Source of the DNA: DTU015 sp964406505
Lineage (GTDB): Bacteria; Bacillota; Sulfobacillia; Fermentithermobacillales; Fermentithermobacillaceae
Assembly (NCBI GenBank): GCA_964406505.1
Contig: CAYORX010000005.1
Span: 20,766-84,765 of the forward strand
Length of the DNA stretch: 64,000 bases
Direction of reading: 5' to 3'
A program made the translations under genes and the position numbers. Below are positions 34,482-41,819 of this stretch, piece by piece. Every line of letters starts with the position of its first letter. Position 1 is the stretch's first letter. The notes under the pieces are model-generated. The model saw only the letters and a list, made by a program, of their open reading frames with translations. It had not been told where the DNA came from and did no database searches.

Positions 34482-35728
34482 TGGAGACAATTGCAAAAGA
34501 CGCAGTGATTATTGGAGGTGGCCCGGCCGGACTGGCAGCTGCCGTGAATCTTAGACGGTTGGGAATAAGCGATATTGTAATTTTGGAACGGGAACAAAAA
34601 CTTGGAGGTGTTCTGCGACAATGCATTCACGATGGGTTTGGTTTAACCCGATTCAAACAGGCACTCAGCGGCCCAGAATATGCAGCCCGATTTATCGACC
34701 AGGTAGATGGCCTAGGCATAGATTACATAACAAATGCTACAGTATTAAGTATAAATCATAAAAAACAAATAGTTGCTGCTTACAAAGAAGGACTTTTGCA
34801 GTACCAAGCTAAATCTTTAATTTTAGCCATGGGCTGTCGCGAACGCACTCGAGGTGCTATCAGTATCCCCGGTCACCGCCCTTCGGGTGTTTACACAGCG
34901 GGCACGGCTCAGGCTTATATGAATCTAAAAAATATCATGCCAGGTAAAACGGCCGTTATTTTAGGTTCTGGTGATATTGGATTAATCATGGCGCGACGCA
35001 TGACTTTAGAAGGAATTAAGGTAGTTGCGGTGTTTGAAATCTTACCCTATCCAAGCGGGTTGCCGCGAAACATTGAGCAATGCCTACATGATTACGATAT
35101 TCCTTTACTTTTAGGCCATACAATAACTGATATCAAGGGCCAAAATCGGCTAAAAAGCGTCACCGTCTGCCAAGTAAACAAGCAAATGCAGCCCATATCT
35201 GAAACAGCTCAAGATTATCAATGTGACACCCTAATTCTTTCTGTAGGGTTAATTCCCGAAAACGAACTAACCCTGATGGCGGGAGTAGAACTCGATTTGC
35301 GCACCAAAGGTGCGGTTGTGGACGAAAACTACCAAACCAGCGTTCCAGGTATCTTTGCAGCTGGCAACGTATTACATGTACATGACCTTGTAGATTTCGT
35401 TTCTCTAGAGGCAGAAAGTATGGCAAAAGCAGCGGCTATGTATTTAAATGCACAAAAAGACTTTGCTGATCGTTCAATCAGGATTAGAACTGACAGGAAC
35501 CTAAGTTATACCGTTCCCCAAATCATTGGTGGAAATCAAGACTTTCGTTTATCGCTAAGGGTACGAGAACCTATGCAAAATTGCTACATTAAAATACTAC
35601 AGAACGATACAATCATCAAAAACGTATATCTGTCTAAAGCTATTCCTGCAGAAATGATTCAAATAGACGTCAAACACAAATATATTCACAGCAGTGAAGA
35701 TATTAGGGTGGTGATTGAACATGCTTAG
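34481..35728 (+). CDS. FAD/NAD(P)-dependent oxidoreductase of the GlpA-like cassette
   Basis: 415 residues. Rossmann motifs VIIGGGPAGLAAAVNLRR at the N-terminus and VILGSGDIGLIMARRM near residue 155, a CRERTRGAISIPG segment, and a C-terminal FAD motif GIFAAGNVLHVHDL. The family transfers electrons between flavin and pyridine nucleotide; here it probably receives them from the GlpA-like subunit. ATG overlaps the preceding TAA by 1 nt, and its end overlaps the DUF1667 gene by 8 nt, so all three are translationally coupled. Confidence 0.87.
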   Translation: METIAKDAVIIGGGPAGLAAAVNLRRLGISDIVILEREQKLGGVLRQCIHDGFGLTRFKQALSGPEYAARFIDQVDGLGIDYITNATVLSINHKKQIVAAYKEGLLQYQAKSLILAMGCRERTRGAISIPGHRPSGVYTAGTAQAYMNLKNIMPGKTAVILGSGDIGLIMARRMTLEGIKVVAVFEILPYPSGLPRNIEQCLHDYDIPLLLGHTITDIKGQNRLKSVTVCQVNKQMQPISETAQDYQCDTLILSVGLIPENELTLMAGVELDLRTKGAVVDENYQTSVPGIFAAGNVLHVHDLVDFVSLEAESMAKAAAMYLNAQKDFADRSIRIRTDRNLSYTVPQIIGGNQDFRLSLRVREPMQNCYIKILQNDTIIKNVYLSKAIPAEMIQIDVKHKYIHSSEDIRVVIEHA

Positions 35729-36119
35729 ACGCTTAACATGCATTTTATGTCCTAATGGCTGTGAGATAACCGTTCATGAGAAAAATCGTATGGTTACTGC
35801 CGTTAGCGGCGCCAAATGTAAACGCGGCGAAGCCTACGCACGACAAGAGGTTTCGGATCCGAAGCGTAATATCGCATCTTCAATAAAGGTTACAAATGGT
35901 GAACTTCCGCTTGTAAGCTGTAGGTTGAGCGATGTTATCCCTAAAACTAAGATCTTTGTGGTAATGAATGAAATCAAACAAACTACCGTTAACTCGCCGG
36001 TACAAATTGGTCAAGTGCTTATCAAAAATGTTTCTGGGCTTGGAGTAAATGTAATAGCCACGAAGAATATTGAAATGAGAAAATCTAGTATGTGCAAAGA
36101 CGCTACTCCCATTCGATAG
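35721..36119 (+). CDS. DUF1667 protein, third subunit of the flavoprotein cassette
   Basis: 132 residues. Starts RRLTCILCPNGCEITV, with a CxxCPxGC cysteine motif and a second cysteine in GAKCKRGEAYARQE, consistent with a metal or Fe-S site. It is always met with the GlpA-like and NAD(P)-flavoprotein partners in the cassettes I know. I use the ATG at 35721 with GGTGGTGATT upstream rather than a TTG 6 nt earlier. Its 3' end overlaps the convergent GMP synthase gene by 17 bp. Confidence 0.82.
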   Translation: MLRRLTCILCPNGCEITVHEKNRMVTAVSGAKCKRGEAYARQEVSDPKRNIASSIKVTNGELPLVSCRLSDVIPKTKIFVVMNEIKQTTVNSPVQIGQVLIKNVSGLGVNVIATKNIEMRKSSMCKDATPIR

Positions 36120-37104
36120 TTGCAGGGGGTTTTGAGGTTATATCATAAACTACCCGGTTTACCTGGGGAATCTTTTCAATAATTTTCAAGGCTGTTGAGT
36201 TAAGCAAATCATGGGGGAGTGGCGCCCATTGTGCCTCCATAGCATCAGTTGACAATACGGCTCTTATCGCAATTAAATTGCCATAAGTTCTACCGCCTGC
36301 TTTCATACCAACAGTTTTGACATTCGGCAGAACACAAAAGCATTGCCACAGTTCTTCGTGCAGGCCTGATTCAGAAATGTTTTCGTCTAGAACCATCTGA
36401 GCCTTTCTTAATATTTCAAGTTTAGGTTCTGTTACTTCTCCTAAAATTCGAACAGCTAATCCTGGGCCAGGAAAAGGATGCCTGTTAAGCAATGCCTTAG
36501 AAAGTCCAAGTTCTTCCCCAACCAATTTAACTTGCTTTTTATACAAATTTTTAAAGGGTTCAAGCAATTTTAACTCCATATAACTTGGCAAACCACCGAC
36601 ATTGTGATGACTTTTTACGAACTTATTTTTGCTTTTGCCTTCAGAACTTTGCCCAACACCTGCACCTGACTCTATAATATCCGATCGAATAGTACCTTGA
36701 ACAAGGAAACGAACGTCTTGGTATTTTCTCGCTTCTTGTTCAAAAACACGAATAAATTCTTCACCGATAATCTTACGTTTTTCTTCTGGATCCGTAACGC
36801 CCTTTAATTTTCTTAAAAATCTCCGCTTTGCATCGATAACATTTAGGGCAATGCCAAGTTCGGAAAACGCAGACTGCACAAACTGAACCTCACCTTGGCG
36901 CAACAATCCATTATCAACCATAACTGCCTTAAGATTTTCGCCTATAGCTTTATGTACTAGCACAGCCGCCACAGTGGAATCTACACCTCCGGAAACGCCT
37001 ATAATAGCTAAACCGCCTGCGGTGACCTTATTTATATAGAACAATGAATCTCGAATAAAATTTTGGCTTTCTTTTTGCGACCATCTTTCGAATCGCTGCC
37101 CCAT
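36103..37104 (-). CDS. guaA: GMP synthase ATP-pyrophosphatase subunit lacking the glutaminase domain
   Basis: 333 residues. Has the PP-loop SGGVDS (38-43) and the complete C-terminal dimerisation domain (RHPFPGPGLAVRILGEVT and the terminal KPPATIEWE). It amidates XMP to GMP. The class-I glutamine amidotransferase domain of about 190 residues that precedes this in ordinary bacterial GuaA is absent. The ATG has GGGGG upstream and the preceding 342 bp encode no glutaminase. This is the archaeal two-subunit layout (GuaAb). A partner glutaminase elsewhere, or use of free ammonia, must be assumed. Confidence 0.93.
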   Translation of the reverse strand: MGQRFERWSQKESQNFIRDSLFYINKVTAGGLAIIGVSGGVDSTVAAVLVHKAIGENLKAVMVDNGLLRQGEVQFVQSAFSELGIALNVIDAKRRFLRKLKGVTDPEEKRKIIGEEFIRVFEQEARKYQDVRFLVQGTIRSDIIESGAGVGQSSEGKSKNKFVKSHHNVGGLPSYMELKLLEPFKNLYKKQVKLVGEELGLSKALLNRHPFPGPGLAVRILGEVTEPKLEILRKAQMVLDENISESGLHEELWQCFCVLPNVKTVGMKAGGRTYGNLIAIRAVLSTDAMEAQWAPLPHDLLNSTALKIIEKIPQVNRVVYDITSKPPATIEWE

Positions 37105-37446
37105 AAATGCAACCCCCTAAAACAAAGCACTCCTGAATTTAAAACCGACGAGTTCTACAGTTGGATATTTCACATTAAGTTAGCTAATTTCTGATATTGA
37201 CTGTACCACCATGAAGTTTGTATAGCAAGGACCCACTTTCCCATGTGCCTGCTTAAGGCGAAACGTACCCATACAGATTCACCGGTAAACAATTAAGATA
37301 CGGTTCGGAATGTTTAACAACCAAAAAATAACCGTTACTGGTAGGCTTATGCTTTATCACCTAAAATAATATATGATAGCCATATAAGGTTCCCGCAAAA
37401 ACTGCCGATAGTTGAAATAGCATTACACACTCAGGAGGGTAACTAA
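37105..37446. other. Intergenic region between guaA and the HD-GYP gene; possible structured RNA
   Basis: 342 bp without a credible coding frame. It must hold the guaA promoter (minus) and the HD-GYP promoter (plus). A plus-strand TTGACT (37197-37202) with TATAGC 18 nt later is promoter-like. The interval 37160-37321 can fold as a long, unbranched, interrupted hairpin; its best element pairs 37212-37223 with 37271-37281. It matches no riboswitch I know. Confidence 0.4.
37385..37411 (+). promoter_or_regulatory. Candidate sigma-D (sigma-28) promoter of the HD-GYP gene
   Basis: TAAG (37385-37388), exactly 15 nt, then GCCGATAG (37404-37411). The sigma-28 consensus is TAAA-N15-GCCGATAA, so 10 of 12 positions match with ideal spacing. 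The predicted start lies about 30 nt before the ATG. Confidence 0.6.
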
Positions 37447-38568
37447 ATGAGGGTCGTAAGTCTACAGGACACCCTTGAAGGTTCATATCTAGCAGTACCA
37501 ATACACGGCGACGGGGGCAGACTCATGTTAGGCACTGATACCCGCCTTACAAAAAGATTGATTAGGGTTTTACAATCCCGTGGGTATACAAAAGTAGCTA
37601 TCAGAGATCCTCTTCTTGAAGATATAGAACCTGATGATGCCATAGACATACAAACGCGTGCCCAAACCAAAGCCGCGCTTGATAAAGCCGTAACAAAACT
37701 TGTGGCCGGACAAACCCCCGATCTCAACGAAGTTTTCCATGCCGTAGATGCAGTAATAGCAGATTTGTGGAGCAATTTCCGTACATCATCAAGCATCGTT
37801 TCAATACAGTCTTACGATATGGATACTTATACCCATTGCATAAACGTCTGCATATTGAGTATTTGCATAGGTTACAACCTTGGCTGGCCTCTATCAAAGC
37901 TACGCAAGCTTGGCACGGCTGCCTTACTTCATGATGTTGGAAAAATTCTTCTGCCAATAAACGTACTTAACAAACCTAACGATCTTACAAATGAAGAATA
38001 CGCTATCGTAAAAACCCATTGCGAAAAAGGTTGGGAACTTTTGTCGGGCTGCTTCAATACCGATGGTTTTGTAGCTCAAAGCGCTATGGAGCATCACGAA
38101 AGATTGAACGGTTCTGGGTATCCGCGGCATTTAGGTGAAGAAAAAATCTCTGATGTGGGCAAAATTACCGCAGTGGCAGACGTATTTGACGCAATGACAA
38201 CGGACAGACCCCAAAGAAAGGCTATTTTACCCGAAGCAGTATATTCGTATATGTCCCAAGCAAAAGGTGAATTGTTTGACGCTAAAATAGTAGATATCTT
38301 ATTTAATAACGTAGCCTTGTATCCAACAGGAACCATTTTATCTTTATGGGGTGGCTATCTTGCAGTTGTCACAGCCCAAGATCCCCGTTCAGGTTTCCGT
38401 CCTTTTGTACGCATTATAGGGGGACCCGGCATAACAAAACCTATCGATATATCTTTATATTCTAGGCCCGACATCAAAATCAATTTGCTTTTAGATGATT
38501 ACCCGTCTGATGCAAAACGTATCATTACAGACGATTTTAACGAAAACATTTTTATGGATGATACTTAA
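37447..38568 (+). CDS. HD-GYP domain protein, probable cyclic-di-GMP phosphodiesterase
   Basis: 373 residues. An N-terminal domain of about 110 residues without a recognised fold precedes the HD-GYP domain (about 120-270): H162-D163 in LHDVGK, then KTHCEKGW, MEHHERLNGSGYP with G224-Y225-P226, and DVFDAMTTDRP. These are the metal ligands and the GYP loop of active enzymes, which linearise c-di-GMP to GMP or pGpG. A C-terminal beta-rich extension (about 290-350) follows. GGAGGG precedes the ATG. It is followed directly by a SpoIIE-type phosphatase, and the sigma-D-like promoter suggests control with motility. Confidence 0.92.
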   Translation: MRVVSLQDTLEGSYLAVPIHGDGGRLMLGTDTRLTKRLIRVLQSRGYTKVAIRDPLLEDIEPDDAIDIQTRAQTKAALDKAVTKLVAGQTPDLNEVFHAVDAVIADLWSNFRTSSSIVSIQSYDMDTYTHCINVCILSICIGYNLGWPLSKLRKLGTAALLHDVGKILLPINVLNKPNDLTNEEYAIVKTHCEKGWELLSGCFNTDGFVAQSAMEHHERLNGSGYPRHLGEEKISDVGKITAVADVFDAMTTDRPQRKAILPEAVYSYMSQAKGELFDAKIVDILFNNVALYPTGTILSLWGGYLAVVTAQDPRSGFRPFVRIIGGPGITKPIDISLYSRPDIKINLLLDDYPSDAKRIITDDFNENIFMDDT

Positions 38569-38625
38569 ATGGGTTCATATGATTTTATTACCTGCTTTCA
38601 AAATTTTGCGGAAAAGGTGACACCC

Positions 38626-39294
38626 ATGAGTTTCGGAACCAATGTAGGAAAATGTCTGATCCCAAAAACTAATGAACAGGTTTCAGGTGATGCGATTGAA
38701 GTATTTAGTTCGTACTCACCTACCGCTGTGGTTCTCGCTGACGGCATCGGAAGTGGCACTCGGGCCAACGATCTGTCTACGCTAACTGCCAAAACAGCAA
38801 TTCAAATGGTTAAATGCGGACATAACATTGCAAAAATTGTGGAAACGCTTGATTGCAATTTATCTGCTTGTGAGAAAAGCAACACCGCGTATTCGACTTT
38901 CAGTATTCTGCAAGTATTTTGTGACGGTTCTGTTTATCTTGCGGAATATGATAATCCCCCTGCAATCATAGGTCATAAACACTACTTAATAAATATCCAA
39001 AGAAACAGTAAGATTATATGTGGCAAAAGGATCAACGAGGCTCATTTTAAATTGAATGAAGGTAGTTGGATTGTCTTAATCTCGGACGGGGTATTACATA
39101 TAGGCATGGAAAACCCTCTAAGTTTTAGATGGAACTATCAACGGGTGAAAAACTATATTTCTAGGGTAATTACTACCTTTAAAAATCCGCAAGAAATGTG
39201 TGACGACCTTTGTCATGTATGCAAAAAGTTTTCCGGTGGCAAAATTACAGACGATATCTCTGTCGCAGCGGTTATGATTCAAAAGCGCAGGTGA
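38626..39294 (+). CDS. SpoIIE-type PP2C serine/threonine phosphatase
   Basis: 222 residues from the ATG at 38626, chosen because AAAGGTGA precedes it and family members begin with this strand. An ATG directly after the HD-GYP stop (38569) would add 19 residues. Metal-binding motifs are VVLADGIGSG, VLISDGV and the terminal TDDISVAAVMI. There is no partner-switch or sensor domain. Related stand-alone SpoIIE-like phosphatases occur in thermophilic clostridia. Co-expression with an HD-GYP protein suggests a signalling pair; the substrate, perhaps an anti-sigma antagonist, is unknown. Confidence 0.82.
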   Translation: MSFGTNVGKCLIPKTNEQVSGDAIEVFSSYSPTAVVLADGIGSGTRANDLSTLTAKTAIQMVKCGHNIAKIVETLDCNLSACEKSNTAYSTFSILQVFCDGSVYLAEYDNPPAIIGHKHYLINIQRNSKIICGKRINEAHFKLNEGSWIVLISDGVLHIGMENPLSFRWNYQRVKNYISRVITTFKNPQEMCDDLCHVCKKFSGGKITDDISVAAVMIQKRR

Positions 39295-39329
39295 GAACAG
39301 AACCGTCTTTGTTCAATACCCGCGCTTTT
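39281..39329. terminator. Bidirectional terminator between the SpoIIE-like gene and kbl
   Basis: AAAAGCGC (39281-39288) pairs with GCGCTTTT (39322-39329), and an inner GAACA/TGTTC stem closes the loop. The AAAA/TTTT ends supply T-tracts on both strands. The left arm overlaps the last codons of the phosphatase gene. Confidence 0.75.
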
Positions 39330-39360
39330 CATTTATAGTATCTATAAAATTAAAAATATT

Positions 39361-40542
39361 CTACTTTAGAACACCTAATTCTTTGGCGGCCTCAACAAAC
39401 TTTTCTATAGCAAAATCAAGATCTTCTTTGCTATGGGCAGCAGATACCATACAGCGTATTCTTGCTTTACCGCGTGGTACAGTCGGGAAACTTATTGACT
39501 GGGCAAATATGTCCTTTTCAAACAACTTTTTAGAAAAGTCAGATGCTAACTTCTCGTCTCCCAACATTACCGGAGTAATTGGTGTTTGAGTATGGCCGGT
39601 ATCAAACCCTGCTGATTTTAGTGCCTTTTGAAAGTAAGCCCCATTGTCCCAAAGTTTTTTCACCTGCTCATCGCTGTCCAAGAGTACCTCGACAGCTGCT
39701 ATGGTTGCGGCGGTATCAGCTGGCGTAAGCCCGGTGCTAAATAAAAATGGGCGGGCTCTTTGCCTTAGATACTCAATCAAAACCTTGGGACCAGTCACAA
39801 ATCCTCCCATTACACCGAACGCCTTAGATAATGTACCTACTTCGATTTCGACCCTACCCTCAAGTTTAAAGTGATTAACGATACCTCTACCGCTATCACC
39901 TAATACCCCTTCGCCATGTGCATCGTCAACCATCGTAATCGCTCCAAACTCATCTGCGACATCAACTATTTGCGGAAGTGGAGCGATATCTCCATCCATG
40001 CTGAACACACCATCGGTGATAATTAACATTCTACGGGCTTCATTTTTGTGGGCAACCATCTTCTCTCGAAGATCTTTAACATCATTATGGGCATACCTGA
40101 CAACTTTGGCCCTTGATAGCCTACAACCATCTATGATACTGGCATGGTTTAACTCGTCGGAAAAAATAATATCATCTCTATCAGTAATCGCAGGAATTAC
40201 TGCTGTATTAGCTGAAAAACCGGATTGAAGCACTATGCATGCAGGTGCATGCTTAAACTCCGCTAGCTTCGCTTCTAATTCTCCATGGATAGATTGGGTG
40301 CCAGATATACTTCTTACAGCGCCTGGCCCCACTCCGTATTCATCAATGGCTTTTCGCGCATGTTCTTTTAGCGTGGGATGATTTGCAAACCCGAGATAGT
40401 TGTTAGAGCAGAGATTCAATACTTTTTTCCCATCGACCACAAACCAGGCGCCTTGTGGGCCTTCAATGGTTCTCACGATATTGTACAATCCTCGTTCTTG
40501 CAACTCTTCGAGTTCTTTGGCCAGAAACTCCAGTTTAGACAT
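39361..40542 (-). CDS. kbl: Glycine C-acetyltransferase (2-amino-3-ketobutyrate CoA ligase)
   Basis: 393 residues, alpha-oxoamine synthase family. PLP lysine K240 in GTLSKAFGVMGG, with FSDELNHASIIDG and MVDDAHGEGVLG. Kbl joins or splits glycine plus acetyl-CoA and 2-amino-3-ketobutyrate, normally with threonine dehydrogenase. No tdh gene is adjacent, so it may make or use the ketobutyrate independently, or be a BioF-like enzyme with other acyl-CoA use. It adds another glycine-linked enzyme to this chromosome segment. AAAGGGG precedes the ATG. Confidence 0.9.
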   Translation of the reverse strand: MSKLEFLAKELEELQERGLYNIVRTIEGPQGAWFVVDGKKVLNLCSNNYLGFANHPTLKEHARKAIDEYGVGPGAVRSISGTQSIHGELEAKLAEFKHAPACIVLQSGFSANTAVIPAITDRDDIIFSDELNHASIIDGCRLSRAKVVRYAHNDVKDLREKMVAHKNEARRMLIITDGVFSMDGDIAPLPQIVDVADEFGAITMVDDAHGEGVLGDSGRGIVNHFKLEGRVEIEVGTLSKAFGVMGGFVTGPKVLIEYLRQRARPFLFSTGLTPADTAATIAAVEVLLDSDEQVKKLWDNGAYFQKALKSAGFDTGHTQTPITPVMLGDEKLASDFSKKLFEKDIFAQSISFPTVPRGKARIRCMVSAAHSKEDLDFAIEKFVEAAKELGVLK

Positions 40543-40632
40543 GTTATGACCCCTTTTTAATGATTTCTGTGTTAGCCATTTGCTAATAAAATACTACGTA
40601 TGTTTGAAATGCTTCAGGAAATTTCGACATAT

Positions 40633-40647
40633 CAGGATTAAATCCTG
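40633..40647. promoter_or_regulatory. Palindrome upstream of kbl, possible operator
   Basis: CAGGATT-A-AATCCTG is a perfect 7-bp inverted repeat around one base, 91-105 bp upstream of kbl. A TTCGACA motif (40623-40629) resembling a Spo0A box lies next to it. Either could be an operator; chance is not excluded. Confidence 0.3.
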
Positions 40648-40729
40648 CCAAATAACTAATATATGCCTGATTTCAACTTACATTTCGCAAGCCGCAAACA
40701 TCGATGCCTTAGACAAAACACGGATTTGC

Positions 40730-41710
40730 TCAAGTATAAAATACCACGATATCACCATCATGGAGCACGTGATCTCTAGGCACCATTTGCCCTTCAAACA
40801 CCCCTTTTCCCCAAACTCTTGCATGTTTTAAACTTTCAGCTATTTCCAAATGAACTTCCGCCGCTGCATCAAGCACAGTTGTACCTTTATTTACAATAAA
40901 GGGTTGGTTATAATCCACCTTCCCCCCCGGAGGTCGCGTATAAATACGAATTTTGTCTAATAAGCTGAAAAACATCCTACATACCAAAGTAGATAATCCA
41001 TCACCCGTTGATGCCGAACACGGAACTATTTCAATATCTTTTGGAAATAGTTCGCGAAACAATTCTAGTCGTGTTAAAGCCCCAGGCATATCCATTTTAG
41101 TAGCTGCACACATGGCTTTTTTTTCTGTGAATTTCCTTTCACCTTGATTCTTAATGTGTACATTATTTTGCCGCATAAATTCAATTAAGTTTTCGCAGTG
41201 CTCGAGTACGTCATCATCACCCATATCAAAAACCAATAAAAGCCCATCCGCCATACGCATCATTGCAAACATCCACGACTGTGCATTCTCAAAAGCAATC
41301 GGCGGCATATCAATTAATTGGATCTGGATGTTTTCCCAACGCGCCATGCCGGGCAAAGGCATCCTTGTGGTAAACGGATATTCAGCAATTTCAGGTTCAG
41401 CTTTCGACAAACTATTTAGTACAGACGATTTTCCGGAATTGGGTGGTCCCACCAACAATACCTGTCCGGCTCCCTCTTTATCAATTCTAAAAAACTCGCG
41501 TCTGGCAGGCCCTTTCCGCCCTTCTGTTTTAATATCCTTCCTTAATCTAGACATTCTCCGCTTTATCTGTGCTTGCATCTTTTCTGTTGCTTTATGCTTT
41601 GGAATTGTTGCAAGCATCTCCTCGAGGGCGTCTAGTTTCTCTTCGGAGGTAATGGCCTGCTGGTGTCGCTTCTTAGCATTTAAAAAGTCGGGACCTAGAT
41701 TTGCGGACAC
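40730..41710 (-). CDS. DRG/Obg-like GTPase with TGS domain
   Basis: 326 residues. An N-terminal helical region (1-75) with a basic end precedes the GTPase domain: P-loop GPPNSGKSS at 88-96, G3 as IDMPP instead of the usual DxxG, and G4 TKMD. The C-terminal 80 residues form a TGS domain ending HDGDIVVFYT. It resembles the DRG-like TGS GTPases of archaea and some clostridia, which associate with ribosomes. It starts at GTG with GGAGGTGG upstream. It lies between kbl and addA with no obvious operon partner. Loss of the G3 glycine suggests unusual nucleotide hydrolysis. Confidence 0.85.
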   Translation of the reverse strand: MSANLGPDFLNAKKRHQQAITSEEKLDALEEMLATIPKHKATEKMQAQIKRRMSRLRKDIKTEGRKGPARREFFRIDKEGAGQVLLVGPPNSGKSSVLNSLSKAEPEIAEYPFTTRMPLPGMARWENIQIQLIDMPPIAFENAQSWMFAMMRMADGLLLVFDMGDDDVLEHCENLIEFMRQNNVHIKNQGERKFTEKKAMCAATKMDMPGALTRLELFRELFPKDIEIVPCSASTGDGLSTLVCRMFFSLLDKIRIYTRPPGGKVDYNQPFIVNKGTTVLDAAAEVHLEIAESLKHARVWGKGVFEGQMVPRDHVLHDGDIVVFYT

Positions 41711-41819
41711 TACTGACCACCTCCTGAACTTAATCGTTTTAGTATCTACAACTATTATTACTTTACGGTCAATTCAGCATTAAGACAAGAAAAAACAACG
41801 ATCATCCTGAATTTAGCTT

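Noticed and set aside
37105..37446. Cyclic-di-GMP or purine riboswitch upstream of the HD-GYP gene or guaA
   Set aside because: The GGGAAAGTGGG-like stretch on the minus strand superficially recalls a c-di-GMP-I aptamer, but the invariant core segments are missing on both strands; no purine aptamer core is present.
40623..40629. Spo0A box upstream of kbl
   Set aside because: TTCGACA is only a heptamer match, expected several times by chance, and has no functional tie to kbl; kept only as a remark in the palindrome entry.
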